The translations under genes and the position numbers were made by a program. Shown here piece by piece: positions 22,134-36,199 of a stretch of DNA of 64,000 nt (position 1 is the stretch's first letter; every line of letters begins with the position of its first letter). Source of the stretch: Varroa destructor (taxonomy: Eukaryota > Arthropoda > Arachnida > Mesostigmata > Varroidae); contig NW_019211454.1 of NCBI RefSeq assembly GCF_002443255.2, forward strand, positions 18,691,037-18,755,036. The letters are read 5' to 3'. The notes below the pieces were generated by a model. The model did not search any database, had not been told where the DNA came from, and worked only from the letters and a program-made list of their open reading frames with translations.

Positions 22134-25100
22134 AAGAAAGACATCGACTTAGGGGCCGATATTAAACATTCACTCGCACAGTGCCCATCGCATCGTATCA
22201 GTTATCTCGACGAAGAGCTTTATGGAGAAGTTGCCTCGTACAACCGCCCCATAGTCCTACTTGATAGCTCCCGGTAGTGTCAAGTGGCAGGTCATGCTGA
22301 GTTTGCCTTAACGGCTTGACGTTCCATTGGGGCGTAGATTATATGGAGTGGTATACCGGCAAACGCTCCTATTACCCTTTCTACGCTCACTTACTACCGC
22401 TGGCAATAGAGCAGTTAGTTCCCTTCTAAGTAACGAAAGTATTGTTTTCTGTTTTTTTTTTTTTTGCTTACGGTTATAATCAATTTCTAATGCGGCAGAA
22501 AAAATCACGCGGACAGAAGCTTGACTTGCGGATATCACTGCGGATGGAGATTACGGTTTATTTCCCGATGAGGCGTTAGGCTCGAAAGGTCGATTAGTAC
22601 CCGATCACCGTCAGTGCGTAACCATACTAAGGAACCTTAATGCAGTTGAGAAGAGCCTCTCGCTCAGTAGAATTTTATGGAGCAGTGTAAATTACATAAA
22701 GCGCCGTTGCTAATTTTGCTATCTTGAGCGTGTCGCGTATTCGTCGTTCGTATTTGCTGTCATCTTGAGCTCGTTTTTTTGTTCTACAACTGGTGACAAC
22801 GATCACACAATTTTTTCGTGAACAGGTTGCTGAGATCGTCTTAACTGCCCCGTGGGTTTTCCTGCAACTAACCAAGAAGATCGACGACACTCCACAGAAA
22901 CGAGGATCGCCCTTTCCTACTTAACTTGAGATCATCTCGCTCTTCTGCTGCTAATTCGCTCACTTTCAGAGCATCTCGGGCGCTCAAATTTATCCCGTTC
23001 AGGTACTGGCTGTTTCAATGTCACTGAACTAGCCGTACAGTCGCTACCAGCAACCGCTACAATTCTCGCAAGCAATACCGGCCCGACGCGCCGGCACCCC
23101 GCCCATTGGTCGTTGGTACGCCTTACCTCCGACACAATTGTTAGTTGAGCGGGCACAGTAAGAAGCACAAGTTGATACTAACTAGCGTAATCTAATAAAG
23201 CGTTTCTAGACACATGCGCGGGCACAGTCGCGCGCAAGTGATCGAACATCAAAGACTCCTGAGTTTCAGTGCGGACTCCCTCTCCCAGTGATTTTCCAGT
23301 CGTAGCAACGATCACTCTACGAATAAACTGCGACTATCCGAAATTATTATCCAGAAAAGTATCACGGCACTCAGCTACTGCCGGTATCTAAGACAGTTAA
23401 AATAACTGACTTATGAATACTGACGACTTATGAAGATTACTGGCAAATGACTCTCATAAAGCTCCATGCCCAATGAGCGTGCTAACGATATTATCTAACA
23501 GATTTGAAATTATTCTGTGTACCTGCCGTAATAATCTTGTCGCTACGTCAATAGCGCTTGGCAGGATCTGGCGGACGAAAAAGCCTGCGCTAGCTTGAAA
23601 CAATCGAGTCCCACAATTCTGGCCTCATTTCAACAACAATTCAGCTATTCAGCTAGTGCCGCTTACTTCAACGTACTCCGCGATTGTGGCATTCTCGCCA
23701 ATAAATATATATTACACAACTAAAGTCGCAAAGCCTTTTGTTGAGTAGACAATGAAAAGTACGTTTGAAAAATATGCAGGCGCCTATTTGCCGACGTAAG
23801 TCCAGGTAGATTCCGTTTGCATGCCGATCCTTGCGCAGGCAAACGTCATCACGCAAAACGAGTCTGTATTCAGTAACCACTAGAATAGTTTGAAACGTCG
23901 ATATCCTTGCGTCTCTGTACGATACCGACACGGCTGGAACTGCTAGGTAGGCCACCACCTTTTACCTGTGGATTATCCGAAACGTCCAATGGCTTCATCC
24001 TACACAGTACAGGCAGATTTTCCGACTAGAAGCCATCCGGCAGCTACTTGGACGTAACAAAAATTCAAGCCGCTTAGTAGCCGGCTTCTACTTAATACAA
24101 CTGCCGATTATTATGGACGGCTATATCAAATGCGCTGATGATTGAGCGGTCACTTTTGCTTCTCTGGTTGAACCCTTTTTAACAAATCTATAGGTTATGT
24201 ATTTAGATAGCAATGAAGGACAATGACCAGACATGGATGTGTGCAGTCAATACCAAACCGGGAAAAAGGTCCTACATTTCATGTAAACAAGGACACAGGC
24301 CTTGCAGCCAGAATTTCCCTTTGAATATGTGATAACCATTCGAACCGAGCTATATTTGCCTTTTCAATCACAAGCATATCGTATAGCTAGCGCCCAAGTA
24401 AGAGTTTCGTTCTAAGTTGAGTTTCCAGTTACCCTAGAAAAAATTATATCGAAGCTTTAGATCTCATTTCTCTATAGATGCTCTTAGCTAAACGCTATAA
24501 ACATTCATATCCACTTGATAGTATTTTTGACAAATTGTTGCGTAGCCTATCAACGTATATCCAGTCAATAAATCCTGCTGTGCCTATAGAACGCGACTAG
24601 GCAGAGTCTGTAAACTAGGACCTACAGATGAACTTTTTGGTGCCAATGCGTACTCTTTTCTATTCAATATTTTCATTGAGTATTAACAGAAAATGTCTGT
24701 TGGCAATGCTTAGATGCGTACCCAAGTTAGCTTAAAATAATCAATAGCCTTTCGCATGATAACTGTTATATATAGGCGATAGAATTAAGCTAAGTCGTCC
24801 CGTTTCCGATGTCTAACGGGGCAATCGGTCTGTGGTACGCTCCGACAGACGGTACGTAATAAGGGTATTTGCTACAACAATATAACAATGGTAATAGCAA
24901 GATTGTTTCTACGCTACGAGAAATTTACCCTAAAACATAATAAAATCGTGCCTGTTTTCAATGATGCTTTCGCTAACGTAAGTTGATATTGATCGCGTGT
25001 ATAGCGGTTTTAAGAAACTAAATTGTCGCTCTGATCCTTCGAAGATTGCCGCTTTTTAGTGTTATTCAATCATATCTGCACATTCACAGGTCGATACATG

Positions 25101-25204
25101 TAAAGAACACGGCATATAGGAATCATTCAAATGTACTACATGTTCTCCAGGATGTATTAACTTTTAAACTGTTAATTTGCGAAAGCTCTAGGCTATATAC
25201 TATT

Positions 25205-25331
25205 GACTTATAAACTTTATATNNNNNNNNNNNNNNNNNNNNNNNNNNNNNNNNNNNNNNNNNNNNNNNNNNNNNNNNNNNNNNNNNNNNNNNNNNNNNN
25301 NNNNNNNNNNNNNNNNNNNNNNGACTTATAA

Positions 25332-25340
<9 letters not shown>
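25205..25340. other. Assembly gap of 100 N with duplicated 18-base edges
   Basis: The N run is exactly 100 bases (25223-25322), a conventional placeholder. The 18 bases before it (25205-25222) and the 18 bases after it (25323-25340) are identical (GACTTATAAACTTTATAT). Both contigs therefore end at the same sequence next to a (TA)n tract, so the true gap may be near zero or only extra repeat units. Confidence 0.95.

Positions 25341-25387
<47 letters not shown>
25336..25387. repeat. (TA)n microsatellite at the gap edge
   Basis: About 26 TA units immediately right of the gap, the likely cause of the assembly break. Confidence 0.95.
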
Positions 25388-25390
<3 letters not shown>

Positions 25391-28271
25391 GATATTCCGT
25401 TTTAATAATAATTGGTGAAGACATGGTCTTTACTTCAGAATTTCTGTGAACTGTCTGTGTCTGACTTTCAGTGATTCCCTTCGTCCGTTCACTCGATCTC
25501 TCACTCGTCTGCTACTGAAGCAGGGAAGCCAGTCTTCCTCATGGGAGGTGGCTGCGAATGCATCCGACGCAAACACTCACGACGGGCATAACATCTCCGA
25601 TGAGGAATCGGTGGCGCAAGTGGTCGCATAAACACTAAATTTCCAAGGCGAAAAATGTCGTTAATATTAGGAGGACTCGGAATCACGATATAATCTATAG
25701 GATTTCGGCCGCCAAGTGCGTCAAAAATGTCGCATACGGCTCTCACTTCGAACCGTAAAGCGATATCATGCAATCAAAATAGGGCACGAGTGAAACGGGT
25801 ATTGCATTGCACGTGCATTGCATCATGTAAAATAGATCAATAATGTTGGACGCTCAAGAGACGCTCTGTCATTCAAATTATCGCAAAAAATATGTACATG
25901 TCACAAAACCAACACCTGCCATTTCGATCATAATGCCTTATTCTTATTGTTATAGGAGACGTACGAGCAACGTTTCAATGTTTCTTCAGGGACGAGCCAT
26001 GCATATATTATAGGAAAATAAACGAAATCGGCTAAGTTGTCCTCGTAACATGCTAACTTATTCCAGCTAACCCATAACCGATAAGTATTTCGTACAGCCA
26101 CAATTAAAAAAAACTTATCCATAGTAGTCCTCCATAAAATGAGTTTTTTTAATGCTATGTGACCAACTGAACATATGGGAACAACGAACATAGGTACACA
26201 GCTTTTTCTCGAAATGCTCGTTGTGTTTGGCCCATTAAGTTGTTCCACCTCTAACGTTCACACACATTCACTAACTGATCGGAGCGAAAGCCCAAGGGAA
26301 GTAGATGCGAACAGATGATAAACATAGCCATCGAAACTTCAGTCCATCGCGCGTGATGATTTCGTATATTGGTAGACTTCTTAGCTATAGTTCATGCGTG
26401 ATTTCGCTATCCCATAGCAGAAATCAGAAAATACAGAACATGCCTCGGATGATGGGAAAATCGGATGCGTGTCAGCAGCGACAGTCCTCATCCAGAGTGA
26501 AATAACGTGATCTTCTCATCGGATGACAGAACTTATTCTAATACTAATTATGATCTATAATAATATTATAAATATATGTTACAGTTATTGTATTAGTTTT
26601 TAGGGTGTTTTTTTTTCACAATAACGTTTCACTAGCGGTATTTCTGCTTGGATCAATTGTAATAGTTATCACATCCTGATGACTTGACACAAATTTGTTG
26701 TGGAAAGCAAAGGGACACAACAAACAAATATAGCACGTATATATATTTCATTAAAGGTTTAACCTTCATCCATATCAGCAGACATTCTACAACTGAGCAC
26801 AGAATTGCATTATAGTGCTTCCGTTCAAAAAGGCGTAGTGCTTCGTCTCCAAGCGCTTTTGACGCCACTGCGCACGGATCGCTGATTCGTCCATTTTTTA
26901 GCATGAAAACGTAAGTTCGACCTTTGAAACATAAGAGTTATCTGAAATCGTAACATTGCGAACTTTCAATTTGTATTGACCTCCCCCCTGCATAGACGCT
27001 GATGCGGCAAAAGGATATCGTTCAGTCAGCAGAACAGCTTCTGAACAAGAGCTCGCACCAAAGGATAGTCTACCACAGGTACAGGTTGAATTTTTTCCCA
27101 ACCTATTACACGGTAATTAGTACCACCACGTCAACGTTACAGCTCACGTTTCTTAACTGCTTACCAAATAAACTTACTTATGAAAATGACGCAAAGCAAG
27201 TAGGACGGCTTAAAACGCGTAGACATTCCAACTTGCCTTGCAATAAAGTGGGCCTACACAGCAAAACCGCCGATGGGACTAACGTCGTTCTGATTAAGTT
27301 CAGATGAATATAGCACTGTCTATGATATAATCTTTGAACGCTCAATGCTAAGTATGCTGGCGCTTTCTCTATATCCTTCTGTCCCTATACAAAAAAAAAT
27401 CATCCATTTTACATTTGCCATTATGTATCTTCAGTATTTGTTTTCGATCTTGCCCACTATCTTCTCATTTACCGGTGCCATGAAGCGTAATTCCCATGAC
27501 ATAAGGCTGCTAAACGACTTGATGGCTATCAGTCATGCCATCATAACTTTAAGGGCATTCGAGGAATAGCGTTTCGATAAACTTCAGTTTGATGCGATAA
27601 GACTTTTGCCCTCCCTGTTCAGTAGTTAGGCAAAACATTTCGTTCATAATATTGTTTCTTAGAACGTTAATGAGTAGAACTGGTGAAGAAATAAAACAAT
27701 ATTTTCTAATTTAAGCCGATAGCATCTCCTATATTCGAAACGAACGAACACATTTCTCAAATGACTAGAAAAGACAGGAACTGTACTCGTAATAAATTGC
27801 GGCCGCTACGGTTAAAGCTTAGGATTAGCATACGGTCATCGATAAACTCTGTCAATGTTTATTTGTTTGTTTGCTTCAATAATTGCATAACGTTTACATC
27901 TGGAAGGGATCTTATATCTTCAAGTCTGACCAGCAGCTTTTAAATCAAGGCCAGAAGTCAGAGATTGGGTCACATCGATAAAGACACAACGATCAATCAA
28001 ATGATTTTAAATGTTTTGAGTTATACGTCCGTTACTGTCGTAGTTAGACATTGCTTTAGACAGCTGGTCGCTCGCAATGAAGACGCAGAAGTTTGACTAG
28101 CTCCGGTTTGCAACCTAGATTCATAAACGCCACAACATGCCGTGTTTTCAAATTAAATGGGTAAGTTTTTTACTCCTCCACCGTGAAAGTCATTGAAAGC
28201 CAGGGATTTGAGGCTCAGTAGCCGAAAAATGACGAGTCATTGGTCTGTGCGTAGCAAAAAAGGCTGGTCCT
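25388..28271. other. Non-coding or unassigned
   Basis: A 90-codon minus-strand frame at 25773-25501 and an 83-codon one at 26904-26653 read plausibly but lack splice or start support. Confidence 0.45.
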
Positions 28272-28335
28272 CCACGGCGCTAAGGAGACCAGTAACGCCA
28301 CGGCGCCAGTAACGACACGGGCTAAGGAGACAGTA
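28272..28335. repeat. Degenerate 26-bp tandem repeat
   Basis: The first unit (28272-28297) is CCACGGCGC + TAAGGAGA + CCAGTAACG. A second copy (28298-28314) lacks the middle block, and a third, diverged copy (28315-28335) keeps GCTAAGGAGAC and AGTA. Confidence 0.7.
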
Positions 28336-28669
28336 CATCGAAAAAATCCACTTCTTCGACCAAAACAGTAAAAGCAACACATCTAAGGTTGTCGTATACA
28401 TCGCAGAGTTACGTAGAGTTCGATGCAGCCTAGAGGCAGTCTTCAATCATGCTGGCTGGATAGATGCTTAACAGTTTTCCAACCCGTCATTATGGATCGA
28501 TTACGTCGCTATTTAAACGTAAGCAATCTCCTACGACCTGAGATAACGTTTAAGCAATATCACTGTGTTCGCAGTGATTTCCGTAATTTTTGTCGCTATC
28601 CGTAGCGAACGAAGCTTACTGCATGTACATCGATCCATCAATCGTAACCCGTAACAAGATCCTACTTAC

Positions 28670-29155
28670 TAATAAATGATAAACTTGGCCAAATACATTA
28701 TAAACGTCAGCAGACGTCGTCGAGCTAGTGTCATCAGGACAAGCGTCTATGTAATTGCTGTCCTTGCAAAGGCTGCCACCAGAAGCGGCGGCGGCGGCGG
28801 TTGGTGACGTTTTTTCTTCAAAACGGCAGTTATCATCGATGTCAGACGAAGCACCGCCCCAGCGCTGGAATTTACTGAGTAGTCGCTGCATCAAATTGGA
28901 TACGAAGGGCGTAAACATTTCTCTACGATGGCGTTCCAGGGAAATGACGTGTGTAACAAACTCAGACAGTAGAGAGAATTTAATGACAACTAATGGTAGA
29001 ACATGGCTAATTCGTGAATACGTAAATCAAGCAGTAGACAGACGGCTGGAGCATTTCGAGAGTAGTAGGAGTCGCATAAACCTGCATCTTCTAGCATTGA
29101 CCTTATCAGGAACGAGAGAGCTCTCAGATAGCCCTGTGAGTACAGCTCTTTTCTG
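28670..29155 (-). pseudogene. Candidate exon with a frame break, product unknown
   Basis: A good acceptor (TCTTGTGTCCTTTTAG) precedes 29155, and a perfect donor (TTA|GTAAGT) follows 28670. From 29155 one frame reads helical, protein-like sequence (SQGYLRALSFLIRSMLEDAG) to a TAG at 28992-28990. A second frame, open from 29026, continues in the same style (VVIKFSLLSEFVTHVISLER) through MFTPFVSNLMQRLL to the donor. One missing base, or two extra, in the shared 34-base overlap would join them. It may be an assembly indel, a pseudogene, or two unrelated chance frames. The helical composition recalls HEAT-type repeats, but I cannot name a family. Confidence 0.22.
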
Positions 29156-31816
29156 CTAAAAGGACACAAGACAAGAACGTCCATCTCTGAAGAGACAAAA
29201 TGATGCACCATGATACGTACGCTGTGTTACCAAATACTGTTTAGAGCTGGCAATCTCATAACCATGCATTTTTGGATTTAATGAGGCTGCCATTGATCAC
29301 CTGAAATCGACTAATATCGTAATCATTAACTGAATCAACCAAAATCTATAACAAGCGCTTGTTGCGCCTTGTCAACCCTATGCTACGGGCGAAATGCGCA
29401 GAATAATATCTATTTTAGATCAAGTATCCATGTATTTTCGAATAATTTTTCTTTGTCTTTTTTAATCATTGCGCTTGAAATCCGTAATGATATATCTGTT
29501 ATTTAAAGCCCTTTCTTCTGAAGCGACAAACTTCTGGGCCTGGGATGGTCTTATTTTCGAAATTGTGAGATGTCCTTTTCTAATTGTGTCATTGTACGAG
29601 TTGTGATTTATGGGGCAATCGGGGATGGCAAAGCAGTACCGTACTGTTGTCGACGAAATCATCAAAATGACCGAACGATACCCAATGCAGACGACTTATT
29701 GTTCAGCGAACAACAATAAGAAGATGTAACGATTGCTTGTGACAAGAGAACTTGCGGACGTTCTGAAGTCGATGCAATTCTAATCCGAGCGCAACAAGTG
29801 CATGAGGCGTCTTCTTTTGAACATTGACGCTTCCTTCGTATGGTTGTATCCTTTCGGCAAAGTGTCATATGATACGTTCGAGGTGTACACCTCTTGGTCT
29901 TCACCGCGGCACGACGTTTACGAACGCCATTAAGTTTCAGAACAAAAACGTAATACAATCGGTTAGGCTAGAACAGTGTACAATCTGTGTACTTTTTAGC
30001 ACGCTGAGCATATTGCAACTATATGATTAGACTGGACATGATTGTGGTAGCTAGAGGAAGCGTTCCTTTTAAAGAGGATTTTCTCACAGCTACACGTTTG
30101 CCTCTATGTGGTCGCCAAATCTCCGCTAGACGGAATTCGTTTTGGGCATATGGATACGGATAACAATAAACCAAACGCAGTCAATGGATTACTCTTGCAA
30201 TAGCCGTTTTAGGCAACTCAACAGCTTTCGTTCATGAAAATCGAGATGAGACTTTGCTATTATAAACGTAACCACTGAAATATTTTCTTCATTATCTTAA
30301 TTTTGCATTATAAGAAAAATAATGACAACAAAGGGCCTGCTAGATTTCCACTATTTGGCTGAAGTCAATCAAAATCCACGCTTGTTAACAAAACGTAGTA
30401 CGAATCGAACGTCTACCACGCCAACGTAATTATCAAAATGGCGTCTCCTCGTCCTGCAGCCGTAACACCAACTTCAAGTACGCTGCGCATTTGTTGGTCT
30501 ATAGACTCACAGCACAACCAAGGTCAAACGACGAATGCCGAAGCTCAGTTAGCAAAGGAGGCGGATGCATAAGAATGAAACGTTTATTTGGATTCTCCTT
30601 CAGGCCCGCTCCTTAGCGACCTATCATTTACGATTACAGAAACTATTTGCTATCTGACTGCTTGTTTGCCTGCCTATCCAAACCATTGTCTAATTTTTGC
30701 TTCCTGCTAATACGAACGTGAAATATGGGTCAGTGATGAATCGCTGCTGAGCAACTTTTGAAAACTGGGGATTTCGGTGTAAAAGCTTTGATCACAATGT
30801 CGTCTGGCTAAGATATATTTAAATACTATACATTAAAAGTAACTGGTTAACACGCTATGAAACAGGAGATAGATAGACTGAGTAATTTTGAATGGCTTCA
30901 ACGAGGTAAATAACTATATACGAGGTAAAGTCTCGGGTAAAACTGAGCTGCTACAAACACAAATTAGCTATGTGTTAGGTAAGCTATTAAGAGCACACTT
31001 TTGTTATTATGTTTTTTTCTAAAAACGCAGTCATCAATATGACGACAGCTGCGATTATCAACATGACTTTATAAGAACTTTTCGTCTTGAAGGTGCGATT
31101 TGATCGGGTCGTTTATTTCTACTACGTGTCAAGGGCACCAAACGGTTTCCGTCAGTATAACGATGATTTGTTTACCGTCGCCGTGTGACAACGCTGTCAA
31201 AACAAAGATTTCGCCTTGGGTCGCTGATATGGCTTTCGACGCATTTAGAGACCAACCTACAACATCGTCATCCCAACATCGGCGAAATCCGACCCAAACG
31301 TCTCGTGGAGACACCAGCTAATGGCTATCGTAAGCTCACGTATAATTGTCGTAACTGTTTTTTTGAGAGCTCTCATTGCCAACAATGGGCCAAGCACAGG
31401 GGCTCATACATTACGGTTTCATCTGCTAATCGCAAATCTTTTAATGCGCTGGGAAACACTTTGGGTACAAGTATTATAGAAAGCGCATTGCCCGCCCAAT
31501 TAACTGAAGTTAAAGGTCGAACATCCCAACTACCCATAAATTATCACTGCTGTTGTCGTCTTGTACCTGAGATAACAAGAGGAAGTTTCATTTAAAATAG
31601 ACTGAACGTTCAGTTGATCCTCTCTAAGTGATTGTCGCTAGCGAAACTCTCCTGAGCACTTAGTGCTTTAAGTGCTCACAAGTATAATGCGTCCACCCTT
31701 GATAGGGGGTTTTTGTCGATCTAATATTGTAAATGGAGTTGGAATTCTGCTATCTGTTATAGCTCTTTATGCTGCGAAACTGTTTTTTTTTTACGTATTA
31801 AAGCACCATCTGAAGT

Positions 31817-31841
31817 TTGTTGTTGTTAACGACAACAACAA
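31817..31841. repeat. TTG/CAA inverted microsatellite
   Basis: TTGTTGTTGT (31817-31826) and ACAACAACAA (31832-31841) form a hairpin over a 5-base loop; further CAA units follow. Confidence 0.8.
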
Positions 31842-32170
31842 CAACAACCAGCGATTCGAAAAGGCTTCGCACTTTTTTCGGATTAGTCACAACGGCCTTT
31901 TTTTTTAAATGGAATTATATATGTCTTCTTATGAACGGATGCACAGCTAAACTTGACAAAAACAGTAATGCGTAAATCATACGAGTCACATCCGTGGCCA
32001 GTCGTTTTAACGTAAACATTTGTTGGTCCTTGATGCACGAAAATAGAATAAAGTAGAAGATTTCCTTTCGTCTATCGGATGGGGAAGTGACAAGTACGCG
32101 TCAATTATATTCAGGCGAGAACGAGTCCTCTGTGAGTAAACGCCAAAGGCGATGTCTCACCAATTAACCA

Positions 32171-32211
32171 AAGGAGAAGTTTCGTAACTAGCTATTACGA
32201 GTCTTCTCCTT
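32171..32211. repeat. Imperfect 17-bp hairpin
   Basis: AAGGAGAAGTTTCGTAA (32171-32187) pairs with 32195-32211 at 15 of 17 positions around a 7-base loop. It is isolated in non-coding DNA. Confidence 0.75.
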
Positions 32212-35200
32212 AACCGGTAGCCGTCGAAGATGGCTTTGGCTCAGCGTTATCATGATATTATGAGATCTGAGAACATATAAGACTGACAAATGACAAGGAA
32301 ATCTTTAAAAAAAACATGAAAAAATATAGTCATACACTTTTCCATTTGTGAACCACACGAACCTTCCGTCTAATGACTAATACCCCAAACGTATACATAT
32401 ATATGTATTAGAAATCTTCGAATAGGTTGTTGGAACTGTTTTTGCATTGTTGAATATCGCGTTTTAGCGTTTATAAGCTCTCTTATCAATGATTGTTTTA
32501 TGTGTCGTTAATGGGACTTTAAGCAGCGATCTTTGCTCCTTCTATTATATCAGTCACTTCGAGATTTAGCGGTTTATATACAAAATCATTCGATTGCTTT
32601 CGTACTATAATCCCCATGTGCAGACAACCAATCGACAGACAGTTGTTGTATCTTCGAGCTGTTGTTTCTAAATATTTTTACCCTCGTTCATTATGATTTC
32701 ATTCATCTATTTCATCGGCCTCTGCCATATTTTTTTGTAGCGGATCAACGTCTCCATACGCAATAATAGCACGCGATTTAAAATAGGCTTAGGTCGACTA
32801 TCCAAAACAGGAAACTAGAACGAGGTTGTTTTATCCTCATGGCATATTGTAAGGATTTCCCGCGCCATGTCGTCACGCGCTCCACCAGCGGACATGCGAT
32901 AATTCTACAACAAATATACGAAAAACAAGAGATCCAACGCGTCGTAGTTAGTCTATTACAGAAAGGATAAAATGTAGTAAAAACAGGGACAGAGAAAAAA
33001 GCAAATGCAAAGGTTCCAAACTGTCACAAAGCCTTTGCGGTGCTTGGTTTTGCTCTATGGTGGCATAAGAAATGCAAAAGAACAGAAGGAAAGACAGAGC
33101 TGGCAATTTTCACGGTGATTATCTTGAAATCAAAGCTGCCAACTGCCGGCTAGATTTGGAAACTCACTCATGCGAAACTGAGCATAGACATGCTGTGTTT
33201 TGCGCCGTCTGGAGCAATGTGCCGGACGTGAATATTTATGTTATCTGCGTTGTGTCGCAATTACGCATTTAAACAAATGTGGTTGTGACCATTTTTGAGC
33301 TGGCAAGGCCGCCGCCAGAGGGCATGTAAGGACCATAAAGTTTGCTACCGAAAAAAATAATTGTAACACGAACATGGTAGTAGCAACCTATTATTTCCAC
33401 TTATATGAACTGTAATCCAATTTATATTCGTGGACAGTTTAAGCCCCTTGAATGCCTTGCTGCCTTCTTACGTTTTTCATTTTGGCACTTTCAGGGGATG
33501 TGTCCTTGAAAATTCTATCCTGATTTCGATCCGGATCAATCTGAATCCTAGCACAGTTTATCAAAACTTCAAATATTAAACATGACAAAAAAAAAAAACA
33601 AAAAATGCAGTATTTTTCTTCATAATGTCAAGACATTTACATTTTAACTCCTCAATGCCTATACCCGTACTAGTATTTTTCACGAAAACAAAGACATGTC
33701 ACCCTGTCGTGTCCCCCTGACACAACAGCGGACAGCACTACCAGTATTAACCTCATTGATTACAATTTTTCCTCTATATGTTTTATATAATAATATATTG
33801 TTTACAGATAGATGACTTGTCAAATTTGACTTGATAAACAGGAGCCCCGTTTCCCAATACGCCGTCGAAGTTCCCACGACACCATGACCTGCTCTGGGCA
33901 ATATTCCATGACACGTGATGACAATATTGGTTTATCTTTCATACAACAGTTGCTGTTTCAGAATCCGACAGCCTGTGACGACGGGCCAGTTTATGATTGT
34001 AAACGCCACACGTTCCAGATACGTCTTGAAGAGGAGATTCCATACATGTGCTATTGGACCCTTCATAATTTGTGACTATCCAACACAAGATGCACAATGT
34101 CTACTAGGCAGCACTACTGAGTCGATTGCTAGCTATTTATATTCCCAGATGAATGCTACTAATTTCTGCAGAGTTTTTATAATAGCAGTCGTCACATGTG
34201 AAGGTTTTCCCCAATTTTTCTACCTCCTTATCCCTTATATGCCGCAGGGTTGGCAACTGTACTAAATGTACGTACACTCAGTCCATGGTCCCTGGTAACT
34301 GATATCTAATCGGCCTGGCAGCTGGAAGCGTTGCACGATGATGCACGAAGGTTCGGTGCAGATGCTGAGAGCTGACGAATTCGGTTTGTCGTCGATACGG
34401 TCACACATCCGCCAACACGCAGTAGGCAGCGGAGTGACAGTGATGAATACGATAATGGTCATTGTTTGAATTGATCGTTTCCTTGATTCGGTCACAGATC
34501 AACATTAGGTAGTAATAGAAACTGACTTCTACTGAAAAGAGATTGTCGTACCAGAACCGAATTAAACCCTGTCGATATTAATACTAAAAAAAAAATACTT
34601 GTTGCAGTGTCATAACACTCCAGTAGCGTGTACGTAAATGTGTAACCGGCTTTGCAAAGTATACAGTAGAAACAATGAATTATTGTGTATTTGTACCAGT
34701 TCATGGCTTGCCTTTTGTATCTACGTACGGAATTGCTAAGTTCGTGTAAGGAACAAAGGAAGTACTATGAGTGAACTCGCCCAATATCATTGTATAAGGA
34801 TCTGTCGTTTAGAATGCGCTCACATGAGTAATGCCTCGTTGATCAACTGTTCGGGGCCGATCGTTTATCGAAAAAGAATATAGATAAGTTAATAATCATA
34901 GCGAGGTTTTCGAACTAGAACTTCCAGTGCTACGAAATTTTTTTGCCATGAATGATTCTGGCCAAAATTGAACATACACGGATTTATAGTGACGTAACGT
35001 TACCTTATTAACTTATACAGATACTCATTTCTACGGTAATATGAATGCTCACCATTTACGTTTAGCTAGAAGTTCTCGTAATGATAAAAGTTGGCTTTTT
35101 CGCAGAGTTTAATTTTCAGGGACAATTACTGTTGCTGATATACACAGTAAAAATATATCAATTAGGCGTATGTTTACATTTTGTTCTCTACGACTAACTG

Positions 35201-35891
35201 CTGTTACAAAACTGACATAAACATGTCTAACGACAATGTTGTTATTAACTATTCTAAACGAAAAACACACAGGCGAATAGACACTGTTCGTACACACTGA
35301 GCTTTTCTGTATTTTCGTATAAACGCATAACATTTTTTACGTCTGCATACAAATTTATAACATAAAAATTACTATATTCAAATATTAGAAGTAAAAGCTT
35401 GTGTTCTAATACACTTGGCTACCTTTTACGTGTACACATTACACCTTTTTTTTTAATTTAACTTTCCTTTTTGCTGCTAGCTTAATTGAAATTACCCAGT
35501 CACTCAATGGCTCATATAATAGGATAGATACTCAGACGTATTATCTAGCAAATCTACATACCACGAATAGAGACTCAACAAATTTTGTATAAATTTATTT
35601 CTCTCATCAGTTAATTTATATCATTAGAGGCTTGCTGATTTTTTTCCGTGTCATCTGTGCGGCCTTGATGGTCTTGGTGGCAGTTTGTCAAACACGCGCT
35701 AACAGGATCGATAGCAATAATAGCAACAATGGTTACGATCCGTATGTGCCTTGAAAGAATAGCTCCATATTGCATTATGGCGAAAAGTGCTCAACACAAA
35801 CCGACTTTATGACGCAATAGCTCTACAACAACATAATAACAATAACCAAAATGGCGACTTGTGAGCCAGTGAACTCTTCTCTCCGCTTGAA

Positions 35892-35897
35892 TTTATT
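35892..35897 (-). terminator. Candidate poly(A) signal for the 151-aa frame
   Basis: Minus-strand AATAAA about 300 bases downstream of the stop of the 151-codon frame. Supported by position only. Confidence 0.3.
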
Positions 35898-36199
35898 TCG
35901 TTTCGCAATGGAGCAACAACTAACACAGCGATCGCTAAGAGATGTAAGCTTTGAGCTGTGCGACCTTTACTGAGTTTCGTTTTCACTCCCTTTTGCGCTC
36001 ACTGATACAGCCGACCATTCAACAAAAAGGCAGCTTTAATAGTTGTCACTCATGCATTCAAGCTCTCACGAATTCAAGCTAGATAAAAGCAAGCATTTTT
36101 CACATAAAATACACAGGACATGGCTCTGGATGATGGATTAAATGACGTCTTCTATTGATTCTCATTCTGGTACGAGCCAGTGTAAGAGAACCGTCCCAA

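Larger units (their letters stand above)
20211..25204. other. Intergenic, with homopolymers and CA repeats
   Basis: No supported gene. The stretch upstream of the TATA box on the minus strand has scattered short frames only. Confidence 0.5.
29156..35891. other. Non-coding or large-intron DNA
   Basis: Nothing secure. A minus-strand open stretch near 31314-31129 (VGWSLNASKAISA) resembles beta-propeller sequence in composition only. It starts with GTG and has weak splice sites. Confidence 0.45.
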
